DNA of 50,323 nt from an uncultured Clostridium sp. (GCA_945871955.1 CAMBXR010000014.1:1-50323), one strand, 5' to 3'. Positions 15,664 to 24,421 are shown, counted from the stretch's first letter. Numbers and translations are program-made. The notes: generated from the letters alone by a model not told the origin.

Positions 15664-16275
15664 TTATTTTTTAAATATTCCAAATGGTTTACCAACTGGT
15701 AAAAATACTTTTCCAAAATGAGCATTTAATACAGCAGCACCACATCCGTAGAAAGATACTATTGCTATAGCTAATTCAGAATAAGCAGCTAACATATGAG
15801 TAGCATGTGTCATTATTCCGAAAGAACTTAAAGATAATCCTAAGAATAAGAAATCTATAAGAACAAAAATAGAGAATAATACTTTATGAGTCTCCATAGC
15901 ACCTATAGTCATAAATAGAGTAAATATTAAATATCCAAGATAAGCAAATCCTAATTGTTTAGTGTCACAAGCAGCTGCTAACTCAGGTCCAAATACTCCA
16001 TTTTGGATTAACCATGTAAATCCAACAGCATACCAGAAGAATGCATAAGCACCAAATGCAGTAGCTCCGAATGTATTATTGTGTTTAAAATCGTTGATAC
16101 ATGCAAATAATTGAGCAGTAGCTCCTAAGAATATAGCCCATGGTAAAACTAAAGATACACCTGAAGTTAATCCTAGTTTTTGAGATGATGCAACTAAAGT
16201 TATTATTGCTAATCCGAAAAGTCCTAATGCTGAAGGATCAGCTGTTACAACTTTTACTTTTGTTTCGTTTGTCAT
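15664..16275 (-). CDS. Acetate uptake transporter (GPR1/FUN34/YaaH family)
   Basis: Membrane protein of 203 residues with six helices, related to SatP/YaaH, which moves acetate or succinate with protons. Seen: the N-terminal DPSALGLFGLAI segment, a variant of the family's NPxPLGL motif; LVLPWAIFLGATAQLFA; and a regular Gly/Ala-rich helix pattern. The ATG at 16275 is used because GGAGG lies just upstream; an ATG 30 bases earlier has no such site. It is a single-gene unit with its own terminator. In a fermenting anaerobe it could serve in acetate release or uptake; the direction cannot be read from sequence. Confidence 0.88.
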   Translation of the reverse strand: MTNETKVKVVTADPSALGLFGLAIITLVASSQKLGLTSGVSLVLPWAIFLGATAQLFACINDFKHNNTFGATAFGAYAFFWYAVGFTWLIQNGVFGPELAAACDTKQLGFAYLGYLIFTLFMTIGAMETHKVLFSIFVLIDFLFLGLSLSSFGIMTHATHMLAAYSELAIAIVSFYGCGAAVLNAHFGKVFLPVGKPFGIFKK

Positions 16276-16421
16276 TTTCAAACCTCCATAAATATAGTCA
16301 TACAATCTTTTGTTAGAATACTTACAATATAATATCAGATTTTTTTTAAAAGGTATATATGAAACTTAAATAAATTATTTTGTAAAATAAGGTAGTTACA
16401 GGGTTAGCGTTATCACAAAAT

Positions 16422-16463
16422 AAAAAACAGCACTCAAATCCATAAGGAGATTTGAATACTGCT
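16422..16463 (-). terminator. Terminator after ttcA-like gene
   Basis: On the minus strand AGCAGTATTCAAATC pairs with GATTTGAGTGCT (one mismatch) and is followed by U6. Confidence 0.75.
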
Positions 16464-16472
16464 TATAATTAA

Positions 16473-17192
16473 TTACTTAATTTTTTCTTTATCCCAAATA
16501 AATAACTTATCAGAATTATTTAAAGCACTGAATAGATTTCTTTTTGAATCAGGCATTTGTTTATTTAGTTTAGCTACTAACTCTTTTATATTTTGTCTAT
16601 TTGTTTTTCCATCAGCAGGGCAAGGATTTTTTATTATAGGATAATTATTATCTCTAGCTGCTTTTTTAGTCATATATTCTTCAATATAAATCATTGGTCT
16701 AATTATAGTTATATCTTGTCTATCAAGATGTGTCTTAGGAGAGAAACAGCTTACTCTTCCTTCATAAAGCATAGACATTAAAAATGTTTCTATAGCATCA
16801 TCCTTATGATGACCAAGGGCTATTTTTGTACATCCTAGTTTTTTTGCGTTGTCATTTAAAGCACCACGTCTTAAGTTTGCACATAGTGAACATGGATTTT
16901 TTTCTTTTCTAATGTCAAATACTATTTCTTTTATATCCGTTTGAACTTCATAAAATGGTATTTGAAGATCTTCACATAATTTGTGTAATGGTGAATTATC
17001 AACTCCACCAGGATTTAATGTTATAGCTATTAGTTCAAATTTTTGTGGTGAAAATCTTTGGTAATTTTTTAGTATATGAAGCAGTGTTAAGCTATCCTTA
17101 CCTCCAGATAGACCAACTGCTATTTTATCATTTTCTTGTATCATGTCAAAATCATTTATAGCTTGACGTGCTTTGCTAAGTAATTTTTGCAT
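16473..17192 (-). CDS. TtcA-family tRNA sulfurtransferase
   Basis: 239-residue PP-loop enzyme that activates a tRNA base with ATP and inserts sulfur; TtcA makes 2-thiocytidine at position 32. Seen: PP-loop SGGKDS (29-34), CSLC with Cys101 and Cys104, and a third Cys191 in NPCPADGKTNRQ. These three cysteines match the iron-sulfur ligands of the TtcA group. HHKDDAIETFLM is the second nucleotide-site motif. The protein is shorter than E. coli TtcA, lacking its C-terminal tail, as is common in clostridia. The exact modified base is inferred from the family. A good promoter precedes it. Confidence 0.85.
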   Translation of the reverse strand: MQKLLSKARQAINDFDMIQENDKIAVGLSGGKDSLTLLHILKNYQRFSPQKFELIAITLNPGGVDNSPLHKLCEDLQIPFYEVQTDIKEIVFDIRKEKNPCSLCANLRRGALNDNAKKLGCTKIALGHHKDDAIETFLMSMLYEGRVSCFSPKTHLDRQDITIIRPMIYIEEYMTKKAARDNNYPIIKNPCPADGKTNRQNIKELVAKLNKQMPDSKRNLFSALNNSDKLFIWDKEKIK

Positions 17193-17238
17193 AGATGTCC
17201 TCCAAATAATTAAGTTTATTAAATTAAATAACTAGGAT

Positions 17239-17267
17239 ATTATATCAGACTTAATTAAAGGTAACAA
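17239..17267 (-). promoter_or_regulatory. Sigma-A promoter of the ttcA-like gene
   Basis: On the minus strand: TTGTTA (17262-17267), exactly 17 bp, TATAAT (17239-17244). The start of transcription would be about 40 bases before the ATG. Confidence 0.7.
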
Positions 17268-17771
17268 TTAGAATTAATTGACTGACAATATATATGCTTG
17301 TCACAAAAACATGATACAATATGAAAGGTTATAGTAAAATTAAAGTCTAAAAATCAATTTTAATATAATATGAACTTGAAAGTAGGAGCATGCATCAGCT
17401 CCTACTTTTTTACTATAAAAATAGTTTATAAAATCAACACTAATTTAAAAGATAGTCCTAAATTAAAACATTTTAAAAGTATTTATGGTCTAATAATATA
17501 GGAATACTAAGCTAATACTGTAATAGATAATAATGTAAATAGGGAATGTATTTACTATAAATTATCAAAGGGAAACTTTAGAGTAGGATTATATGTTGTT
17601 GATTGTAGTAGTATAATTAAGAAATTATGCAACTGACTAATATATTGATATATTTTTAGCAAATACATATGATAAAGTTGTTGTAAAAAAATGGTAATTT
17701 ATACTAATATAATAATAAAGAATTAAAATTACTAATGAAAAGGGGATAAGTAATAAGGGGGAGCAATTATA
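17268..17771. other. Intergenic region with terminator and possible gene relic
   Basis: A terminator at 17381-17411 ends a transcript whose gene is not visible, so a small RNA between about 17300 and 17411 is possible. From about 17440 to 17635 the plus strand has one frame that looks like decayed protein (CIYYKLSKGNFRVGLYVVDC, with stops before and after), probably a relic. The last 100 bases hold the promoter region of the L,D-transpeptidase gene, with TATAAT-like words near 17710. Confidence 0.4.
17381..17411 (+). terminator. Terminator without a visible upstream gene
   Basis: GTAGGAGC (17382-17389) pairs perfectly with GCTCCTAC (17398-17405), then T6. Confidence 0.75.
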
Positions 17772-18971
17772 ATGCGAAAGATTAAATTTTTGTATACTGT
17801 ATTATTAAGTAGTTTAATTATACTGATTGGAAGTAAATCTTTATCATATGCAGAAACTAGTGTTGAACAATTAATAATAATAAATTCAGCCTATAACACA
17901 TTAAATTTTTATGAAAATGGATTACTAGTTAGGGAGTTTAATTGTGCAACAGGGACATTATATACGCCAACACCTCAAGGGAAGACAACTGTAGCTAATA
18001 AAATAAAAAATAGACCATATTATAAATATAAAATACCAGGTGGATCTCCTAATAATCCTTTAGGTAGAAGATGGATTGGTTTGTTTGGTGGACAGGTATA
18101 TGCAATACATGGAACTAATGAACCAAGTTCAATAGGTCGTAATGCTAGTCATGGTTGCATAAGAATGCATAATAGTGATGTAGAATGGTTATATGATCAG
18201 ATTTCAATAGGAGCTACTGTACTTATAAAAAATACATATAGTAGTGATGCTCAGATTGCTGAGGATAATGGTATTTTATTAGGATACAAATGGACAACAA
18301 AAGGTAATGATAAATATTTTAGTAAAAATAATGATGAATATGCTACAGGATGGAACATAATAAATGGTAAAAAGTATTATTTTAATAATAAAGGAGTATT
18401 GCAAACAGGCTTACAAACAATAGAAGGAAATGTATACTACTTAGGAAAAGATGGTGTAATACAGACTGGATGGCAAAATGTAGATGGAAATAAGTATTAC
18501 TTCAAAATAAAAGGCGATAAAAGGGGACAAGCTGTTAGAGGACAAGTTAAATTAGATAAAAAAGATTATTATTTTGGAAAAGATGGAGTTATGGCAAAAT
18601 CTAAGAAGGTTAAAGTAGGGGATAATTATTATTATTTTGGAGAAGATGGAGTTAAGGTAACATCTGAGAAAGTTAAAGTAGGAGATAATTATTATTACTT
18701 TGGAGAAGATGGAGGTATGGTAACATCTCAAAATATTTCAATAGGAGATGACAATTACTATTTTGGAGAAGATGGAATTATGGCAAAATCTACAATAATG
18801 AAATTAGGTAATAAGTATTGTTATTTCAAAATCAGTGGAAAAATGGTAAAACATTTGTCATTAAAAATAAGCTTTTTAATAGTTGGATTAATATCAACAA
18901 TAATATATATAATTGCTAAACGTAATAAGTATAGTGAACAAAATAAAGAAGAATTGGCAACAAATATTTAG
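17772..18971 (+). CDS. L,D-transpeptidase with cell-wall-binding repeats and C-terminal membrane anchor
   Basis: 399 residues, exported. Signal peptide about 1-27 (ends SYA-ET). YkuD catalytic domain about 30-155 with HGTNEPSSIG (His113) and SHGCIRM, nucleophile Cys129; this enzyme class forms 3-3 peptidoglycan cross-links. From about 165 to 355 come some eight 20-residue cell-wall/choline-binding-type repeats (GWQNVDGNKYYF, YYYFGEDGVKVTSEK). Two of them are nearly identical at DNA level (63-bp period, 18606-18731). Near residue 360-380 a hydrophobic helix (ISFLIVGLISTIIYII) and a basic tail follow, so the protein appears anchored at its C-terminus, unusual beside wall-binding repeats. The start follows AAGGGGGAG. 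No partner gene is adjacent. Confidence 0.88.
   Translation: MRKIKFLYTVLLSSLIILIGSKSLSYAETSVEQLIIINSAYNTLNFYENGLLVREFNCATGTLYTPTPQGKTTVANKIKNRPYYKYKIPGGSPNNPLGRRWIGLFGGQVYAIHGTNEPSSIGRNASHGCIRMHNSDVEWLYDQISIGATVLIKNTYSSDAQIAEDNGILLGYKWTTKGNDKYFSKNNDEYATGWNIINGKKYYFNNKGVLQTGLQTIEGNVYYLGKDGVIQTGWQNVDGNKYYFKIKGDKRGQAVRGQVKLDKKDYYFGKDGVMAKSKKVKVGDNYYYFGEDGVKVTSEKVKVGDNYYYFGEDGGMVTSQNISIGDDNYYFGEDGIMAKSTIMKLGNKYCYFKISGKMVKHLSLKISFLIVGLISTIIYIIAKRNKYSEQNKEELATNI
18606..18731 (+). repeat. Tandem 63-bp coding repeat
   Basis: Two consecutive 63-bp units inside the L,D-transpeptidase gene, each encoding KVKVGDNYYYFGEDG plus six residues, differ at only a few bases. This suggests recent expansion by slippage or unequal crossing-over. 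Confidence 0.7.
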
Positions 18972-19033
18972 AAGAAAGCAAACACCTCAGATTAGTAAAA
19001 ATTATATTAGAATAGGGAAATTGGAGGAATGAT

Positions 19034-19582
19034 ATGGAACTACTAACTGAAAGATTAATACTTCGTCCGTGGAAAGAATCAGATGCAGAGAGTTTATACG
19101 AATATGCAAAAGATCCTTTAGTAGGTCCAATTGCTGGATGGCCTGTACATACCAGTGTAGAAAATAGCCGTGAAATTATCAGAAATATTTTGTCAGCACC
19201 TGAAACCTATGCTGTTTGCTTGAAAAATGATAATAAAGCCATTGGTAGTATAGGTTTGATTTCACCTATGCAATCTCATACAAATGCTACTGATGGTGAA
19301 CTTGAAGTGGGTTATTGGATTGGAGTTCCGTTCTGGGGTAAAGGTTATATACCAGAAGCTGTACGCAGATTACAGAAATATGCCTTTGAAGAATTAGGAT
19401 GCACTGCAATGTGGTGCGGATACTATGAAGGAAATGAAAAATCAAAACGTGTACAGGAAAAGTGTGGTTTTATTTATCATCATACTGAAAAAGATAAACC
19501 TTGTTTGCTAATGGGAGATGTGAGAACAGAACATTTTACATATGTGACTAAGGAACAGTGGTTAGAAAATTATCAAATATGA
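19034..19582 (+). CDS. GNAT acetyltransferase (RimJ/RimL type)
   Basis: 182-residue cytoplasmic N-acetyltransferase. It begins with the RimJ/RimL pattern ELLTERLILRPWKESDAESLY. The acetyl-CoA loop is near EVGYWIGVPFWGKGYIPEA, and CGYYEGNEKSKRVQEKCGF is the typical C-terminal part. Substrate not predictable; relatives acetylate ribosomal protein N-termini, small amines or antibiotics. CGT/CGC arginine codons (LRP, AVRR, KRV) and a higher GC content than neighbours suggest it was acquired. The start follows GGAGGAATG at close spacing. It has its own terminator. Confidence 0.85.
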   Translation: MELLTERLILRPWKESDAESLYEYAKDPLVGPIAGWPVHTSVENSREIIRNILSAPETYAVCLKNDNKAIGSIGLISPMQSHTNATDGELEVGYWIGVPFWGKGYIPEAVRRLQKYAFEELGCTAMWCGYYEGNEKSKRVQEKCGFIYHHTEKDKPCLLMGDVRTEHFTYVTKEQWLENYQI

Positions 19583-19605
19583 CAAAAGCTTGTCAATAGA
19601 TAAGT

Positions 19606-19636
19606 AAAAGCTAGTAATTATACTAGCTTTTATTTT
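19606..19636 (+). terminator. Terminator after GNAT gene
   Basis: AAAGCTAGT (19607-19615) pairs perfectly with ACTAGCTTT (19622-19630), then a T-rich run. Confidence 0.7.
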
Positions 19637-19671
19637 TGCACAAAATAATATAAAAACAACGAGGTGATAAA

Positions 19672-20061
19672 ATGACAGATGAAGCCCTAATAAAAAAAAT
19701 CTACGAAATCAGTGAAAATTTTGATGTCATTCTAAAAGGACATATAGTTATAAATAAAGATGTAAATGTGATACTCTTTGCCCATAGATGTAGCAGTGAA
19801 TTATTTTATAGACATTTCTGGAAAGTATCTAGAGAAGTTTTTCATGTAAATAGTTTAGCAAAAAGAAATCTAAGATTGACTAAACACATGGTAAAAAAGG
19901 CAGGATATAAGAAAATTTGGACTAAAGGTGTTTTTTCTTTTTATGGTGATTTAAGACCTTTAGCTGTAAAGGCTAAATTTGGAGAGTGGGGAGATAATGG
20001 ATTAATTTATAATGAAAAGTATAAAAATGATTTTTTAATAAGTGCTATATTTTTTAAATGA
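19672..20061 (+). CDS. Conserved-looking hypothetical protein
   Basis: 129 residues, basic, no signal peptide. It opens with MTDEALIKKIYEISENFDVILKGH, has a hydrophobic strand (VNVILFAHRC), a basic middle (LAKRNLRLTKHMVKKAGYKKIW) and an aromatic C-terminal part. A good GAGGTG site precedes the ATG, and terminators lie on both sides, so it is a single-gene unit. I do not recognise the family; a nucleic-acid or small-ligand binding role is possible from charge only. Confidence 0.6.
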   Translation: MTDEALIKKIYEISENFDVILKGHIVINKDVNVILFAHRCSSELFYRHFWKVSREVFHVNSLAKRNLRLTKHMVKKAGYKKIWTKGVFSFYGDLRPLAVKAKFGEWGDNGLIYNEKYKNDFLISAIFFK

Positions 20062-20110
20062 TATCTAAGTGATTATAAAAGTAAGTATGACAATTAAAAT
20101 TCTGTATAAT

Positions 20111-20140
20111 AAAAAGTGCTAATTTTTTATTAGCACTTTT
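20111..20140. terminator. Bidirectional terminator
   Basis: AAAAGTGCTAAT (20112-20123) pairs with ATTAGCACTTTT (20129-20140). The flanking A and T runs serve both the plus-strand hypothetical gene and, at a distance, the minus-strand regulator. Confidence 0.7.
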
Positions 20141-20213
20141 AGGAAATGTTATAATACTTTTGGTATGTACTTTAAAGGGGTATATTCATTTTTAATACAC
20201 CATTAGTTTAAGT

Positions 20214-21665
20214 CTATATTAACATTTCCTCAATGGTCTCACCAATAATTTTTATACCCTTTTCAATTTCATCCTCAGACAACCTAGAAAGCCCCAGTCT
20301 AAGAGTATTTTCACCCCTATCATCAATATAAAACAAATCCCCAGGCATAAAAATTACATCCTTTTTATAACATTCATCTAGGAGTTTTCTAGTATTCAAA
20401 TTTTTAAAAATTAAGAATAAATGTAGACCACCATCTCCAAGAATATGCTCACAGTCTATGTACTTCTCAACACATTTTTTGGCAAAATTAAACTTATCGC
20501 CGTAGTATTTACGAGTCTTTTTAATATATTTTTCAAAAGCTCCATTTTGTAGATAATCATAGAGAATACCTTGATCTAAAAAGGAAACATGTATAGTTGT
20601 AGCTCTTTTTACACTTTCCAATCTATTTATAAGCCTTTTATCACCAAGAAGCCAGCCTATTCTAAGTCCAGGGAATAATATTTTTGAAAAACTACCTATA
20701 TAAATAACACCATTGCTATTGTTATCTAAAGAACAAATAGGGAAGATGTGGGAAGAAGAGTAAAGAAGTTCTTCATTAAAACCATCTTCAATAATAGGTA
20801 TATTGTTTTTTTTCATTAAATTATAAAACTTATATCTATTTTCTGGAGACATTACCATTCCCGTTGGATTATGATAAGAAGGCGTAATATATGAAAACTT
20901 TATCTTATTTTTATATTTTTTTAGCTTTTTATCTAAATCATCAAAATCAAGACCGTTTTCATTCATATTCATGGGGATTATATTTACTCCATGAGATTTC
21001 ATAATTTTAATGGAAGTATTATGAGTTGGATTTTCGCATAATATATAGTCTCCCTGACTAGTTAGTGTGGAGATTACAAGGTTTAATCCTTCAGTAAAGC
21101 CGTTAACCATTAGAATATCTTTATGTGTAGTATCTACGCCTTTTTTATTCATATATTTATGCAAATAATCAATTAAGGGCTTATAACCTTGAGCATAGCC
21201 ATAATTTAAAAGCTTATGACCTTCAAGATTAAATCTATTTAAAAATGACTTTTTTAACTCTTCCATATCAAATAGTTCACCATCGGGAGCAATACTCTTA
21301 AATGAAATTTGACCAGATTTCCAACGAACTTCGCTTTTCATAATATCCATATCATTGGTTGTCTTCATATAATCATTTTCAAAATGTTCATAATCAATTT
21401 GCCAATGGCTGTTATGTATGATATTTTCGCTATTTACAAAGGTGCCTCTACCAGATAGGGAATAAATAATTCCTTCAGACTTCAATTCTTCATATGCTAA
21501 TACTATAGAATTTCTACTTACCTTCAAAATAGAACTAAGCTCCCTTGTGGAAGGAAGCTTAGAGTTGTGAGGAAGAAGACCTTTTGAAATCATCTCCTCT
21601 AAATAATTCTTTATCTGAATATATATTGGTTCTTTATCATTAATTGTTAAATCGGAGAATAACAA
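20214..21665 (-). CDS. MocR-family regulator (GntR HTH fused to aminotransferase fold), probable DdlR
   Basis: 483 residues. The N-terminal winged helix of the GntR type (about 12-80: PIYIQIKNYLEEMI, LPSTRELSSILKVSRNSIVLAYEELKSEG, GRGTFV) is joined to a fold-type I aminotransferase domain (about 120-480) with YHNPTGMV and the PLP lysine Lys328 in GSFSKILFPG. Such MocR proteins are transcription factors that use PLP. It lies 66 bp behind ddl on the same strand. MocR proteins named DdlR control ddl in other Firmicutes, so that role is likely here. Start is TTG after AGAGGTG. An imperfect palindrome at 21678-21715 just upstream may be its own operator. Confidence 0.85.
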   Translation of the reverse strand: MLFSDLTINDKEPIYIQIKNYLEEMISKGLLPHNSKLPSTRELSSILKVSRNSIVLAYEELKSEGIIYSLSGRGTFVNSENIIHNSHWQIDYEHFENDYMKTTNDMDIMKSEVRWKSGQISFKSIAPDGELFDMEELKKSFLNRFNLEGHKLLNYGYAQGYKPLIDYLHKYMNKKGVDTTHKDILMVNGFTEGLNLVISTLTSQGDYILCENPTHNTSIKIMKSHGVNIIPMNMNENGLDFDDLDKKLKKYKNKIKFSYITPSYHNPTGMVMSPENRYKFYNLMKKNNIPIIEDGFNEELLYSSSHIFPICSLDNNSNGVIYIGSFSKILFPGLRIGWLLGDKRLINRLESVKRATTIHVSFLDQGILYDYLQNGAFEKYIKKTRKYYGDKFNFAKKCVEKYIDCEHILGDGGLHLFLIFKNLNTRKLLDECYKKDVIFMPGDLFYIDDRGENTLRLGLSRLSEDEIEKGIKIIGETIEEMLI

Positions 21666-21677
21666 ATTATCACCTCT

Positions 21678-21715
21678 AAGCTTTATTTATATAAGTAATT
21701 ATATAAAATAAACTT
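21678..21715 (-). promoter_or_regulatory. Imperfect palindrome between ddl and the MocR gene
   Basis: Two 17-base arms around a 4-base centre match at 14 of 17 positions (AAGCTTTATTTATATAA type). It overlaps the region just before the ribosome site of the MocR gene, so autoregulation is possible. The AT-rich content makes chance symmetry easier. Confidence 0.35.
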
Positions 21716-21731
21716 ATTATAGTCTAGATTC

Positions 21732-22640
21732 TTATTTTAAAGAAGTCTCCATGATTTTATCAACTAATTCACTATAAGATAATCCTTTAGCATTGGCACT
21801 TCTAGGAATTAAACTTGTAGGTGTCATACCTGGTAGAGTATTTAATTCAAGAACATAGAAAGTACCATTTGATAATATAAAGTCAGCTCTTACATAAGCT
21901 CTACAGTAGAAAGTATCCCAAACTGCTTTAGACGCTTTGTTTATTTGTTCTTGTAAATCTTTTTCTAGATAAACAACTTCTTCTTTAGCAGCATTTGCAC
22001 CAGTAGAGTATTTTGATTCAAAATCAAAGAATCCTGTTGGTGATGATATTTTTATTGTTGGATAAACTTCTCCATCAAGTACGAAAGAAGTATATTCTTC
22101 TCCTGGAAGGTAAGCTTCTATCATCACTATATCATCAACTTCTAAACCAGCTCTTACAGCATCTTCGACATCTTCTCTACATTCTACTTTAAAAGTAGCA
22201 ACAGAAGACCCACCGCTATTTGGTTTTATGAAAACTGGATAACCCATTTCTTCTATTTTGTCATAGTCTATATCTTCAATTGATCTTGCTATAGTCCAAT
22301 CAGCTGTAGGAATTCCAGAATCTCTAAGCATTTTTTTAGTTATATTTTTATCCATACACATAGCAGATGTTAAAGGTCCACATCCAGAGTATGGTATATC
22401 CATAGATTCAAGTATTGATTGTACTGTACCATCTTCACCATACTTACCATGTAACATTAAAAATGCGAATTCAATTCCTTCTGGCATTTTATTTATAACA
22501 TCCATTTTATCATTTAAGATTATTTCATGTACTTCGTATTTATCTCTATCTAAAGCTTCAACAACAGATTTACCTGAATTTAAAGACACTTGTCTTTCAG
22601 TAGAAATTCCGCCCATTAAAACAGCAACTTTTTTCTTCAT
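21732..22640 (-). CDS. ddl: D-alanine--D-alanine ligase
   Basis: 302-residue cytoplasmic ATP-grasp enzyme that joins two D-alanines for the peptidoglycan stem peptide. Seen: MGGISTERQVSLNSG at the start, LHGKYGEDGTVQSILE, CMDKNITKKMLRDSGIPT, KPNSGGSSVATFKV (ATP-binding loop), and the C-terminal ELNTLPGMTPTSLIPRSA with metal ligands. Length fits the DdlB class. The ATG follows GGAGTG. It heads a minus-strand unit with the MocR regulator. The ligase should be of the D-Ala-D-Ala type, as no vancomycin resistance cluster is around it, but specificity residues were not analysed in detail. Confidence 0.93.
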   Translation of the reverse strand: MKKKVAVLMGGISTERQVSLNSGKSVVEALDRDKYEVHEIILNDKMDVINKMPEGIEFAFLMLHGKYGEDGTVQSILESMDIPYSGCGPLTSAMCMDKNITKKMLRDSGIPTADWTIARSIEDIDYDKIEEMGYPVFIKPNSGGSSVATFKVECREDVEDAVRAGLEVDDIVMIEAYLPGEEYTSFVLDGEVYPTIKISSPTGFFDFESKYSTGANAAKEEVVYLEKDLQEQINKASKAVWDTFYCRAYVRADFILSNGTFYVLELNTLPGMTPTSLIPRSANAKGLSYSELVDKIMETSLK

Positions 22641-22918
22641 AATTACACACTCCTATTTTTATTATATTTTGATAAAAAATATATTTTATTATTTTAATAT
22701 GACCTCTTATTTATAATATTATTTTTCTTTTCTATAGTAATAATTATATGTTTAGATATTAAAGTCTGAAAGTACCACTAGATATGTAATTTTTGAAGTA
22801 TGTGGTTTAATAATATTTTAATTTTTCTTAAAGAATTTTATCAAAATATAGTAATAAAAAGGAAAAATAATATTTTTATAGAATATTCTTTATTTAAGGA
22901 TAGGGGGGGATATCACAT

Positions 22919-23383
22919 ATGAAAAAGATTATTAACCAGAAAAAAATTTGTATGAAATTAGCTCATATACTAGAAGTTATTCTGGCACTAGTTGTAATAG
23001 TAACAGTAGTTTTAGGTTTAGTTGATACTTTAAGAATAATTTATAATGCCTATATTGTAGACTTTAGTCATCCAGTAGAATATGGTCAATTAAATGATAT
23101 ATTTGGTCAGATTTTAATGTTAGTTATAGGAGTAGAACTTGTAGCTATGTTATCATTACATAGACCTCTTGCTGTAATTGAAGTTTTATTATATGCAATA
23201 GCTAGAAAACTATTATTAATTCCTAAAACAAGCTCTATGTTAGATTTAGTATTAGGTGTAGTTGCTATTGCTGGAATATTTGCAATAAAGAAATTCTTCA
23301 TAAAAGAAGATAAAAAAGAAGATAGTGAAACAACTAATTTAGATATGGTATATATTGATAAATCTCTAAAAGAAGCTAAGTAA
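22919..23383 (+). CDS. PsiE-like small membrane protein
   Basis: 154 residues with four likely membrane helices (about 15-40, 60-82, 85-100, 108-125) and a charged C-terminal tail. The segment ILMLVIGVELVAMLSLHRP followed by VIEVLLYAIARKLLL fits the phosphate-starvation-inducible PsiE family, whose function is not known. Start after a GGGGGGAT site with good spacing. It is divergent from ddl across a 278-bp AT-rich gap in which I could find no clear operator. A nitroreductase gene follows by 44 bp, probably cotranscribed. Confidence 0.65.
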   Translation: MKKIINQKKICMKLAHILEVILALVVIVTVVLGLVDTLRIIYNAYIVDFSHPVEYGQLNDIFGQILMLVIGVELVAMLSLHRPLAVIEVLLYAIARKLLLIPKTSSMLDLVLGVVAIAGIFAIKKFFIKEDKKEDSETTNLDMVYIDKSLKEAK

Positions 23384-23427
23384 CAATCTATTATTAAACC
23401 TTTATATAAAATAAAAGGAGGCTTAAT

Positions 23428-24252
23428 TTGAATATATTTAACAAACCAATTAATGAGATAATAAAATCTAGACATTCAGTAAGAACTTATGAAAATAATG
23501 AGTTACCAAAGGATGTTCTTAATAAAGTAAAAACTTACATAGACGAGATTAATAATAGCAAAGGCATCTTTGGTAATAAAATAAGAATTAATTTAATAGA
23601 AAAGAATGATAAAAATAAAGAAATTAAACTAGGAACATATGGAGTAATAAAAGGTGCTAATTATTATCTAACAGCAGCATATGATAAAAGTGATAACAAA
23701 GGTCTTTATGATATAGGATATTTACTTGAAAAGGTTGTATTATACTGTACTGATTTAGGACTAGGAACTGTATGGTTAGGTGGAACTTTTAATAAAAGTA
23801 AATTTGCTGAAGCTATAAATTTAAAAGACAATGAATCATTATCAATAGTATGTCCTTTTGGCATTGAAGCAGACAAAAAAACTTTGGTAGCTAAAATATT
23901 TGGTGTAAATACTAATAAAAGAAAAGATTTTACTAGTTTATTCTTTAAAGACAACTTTGATACAACCCTATCTTATAAAGAATCTGGAGAGTACGGTGAA
24001 GTTTTAGAAAATATTAGGCTTGCACCTTCTGCTCTTAATAAGCAACCATGGATAATAGTAAAAGAAGATAAGAATTTACATATATATAGCGATGGTAAAA
24101 TAGATATAAATAAAGTTGATATAGGTATTGCTTTATGTCACCTTGAATTAACTGCTAGTGAAAAAGGATTAAATGGAAAGTTTGAAATACTTAAGGATAA
24201 AGTAAGTGATAAATTTGAATATGTAATTTCTTGGATAGATGAGAATGATTAA
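23428..24252 (+). CDS. Nitroreductase-family protein
   Basis: 274-residue soluble protein of the flavin nitroreductase superfamily. It begins IFNKPINEIIKSRHSVRTYENNELP, the usual Arg-Ser-(V/I)-Arg start that contacts FMN, and later has GLGTVWLGGTFNKSKFAEA and RLAPSALNKQPWIIV. The second half repeats the N(K/R)QPW pattern. Members reduce nitro compounds, quinones or act as flavin-dependent dehydrogenases; the substrate is unknown. Start is TTG, placed seven bases after AGGAGG; no ATG is near. It follows the PsiE-like gene by 44 bp and ends in a strong terminator. Confidence 0.82.
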   Translation: MNIFNKPINEIIKSRHSVRTYENNELPKDVLNKVKTYIDEINNSKGIFGNKIRINLIEKNDKNKEIKLGTYGVIKGANYYLTAAYDKSDNKGLYDIGYLLEKVVLYCTDLGLGTVWLGGTFNKSKFAEAINLKDNESLSIVCPFGIEADKKTLVAKIFGVNTNKRKDFTSLFFKDNFDTTLSYKESGEYGEVLENIRLAPSALNKQPWIIVKEDKNLHIYSDGKIDINKVDIGIALCHLELTASEKGLNGKFEILKDKVSDKFEYVISWIDEND

Positions 24253-24272
24253 AAATTATTTATTGAAAAGAT

Positions 24273-24307
24273 AAAGGCACCCATCAAAAGATAGGTGCCT
24301 TTATTTG
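24273..24307 (+). terminator. Terminator after nitroreductase gene
   Basis: AAAGGCACC (24273-24281) pairs perfectly with GGTGCCTTT (24294-24302), followed by ATTT. Confidence 0.75.
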
Positions 24308-24421
24308 GGCTAGCGTAATGCTTATACCTAGTATAAGCTTCCACTGAGATTTATTATATCAAAAATATTTAGAATGTGAATAGTTAATATAGATAAATTA
24401 AAAGTTATGGAGGTGTGAAAT

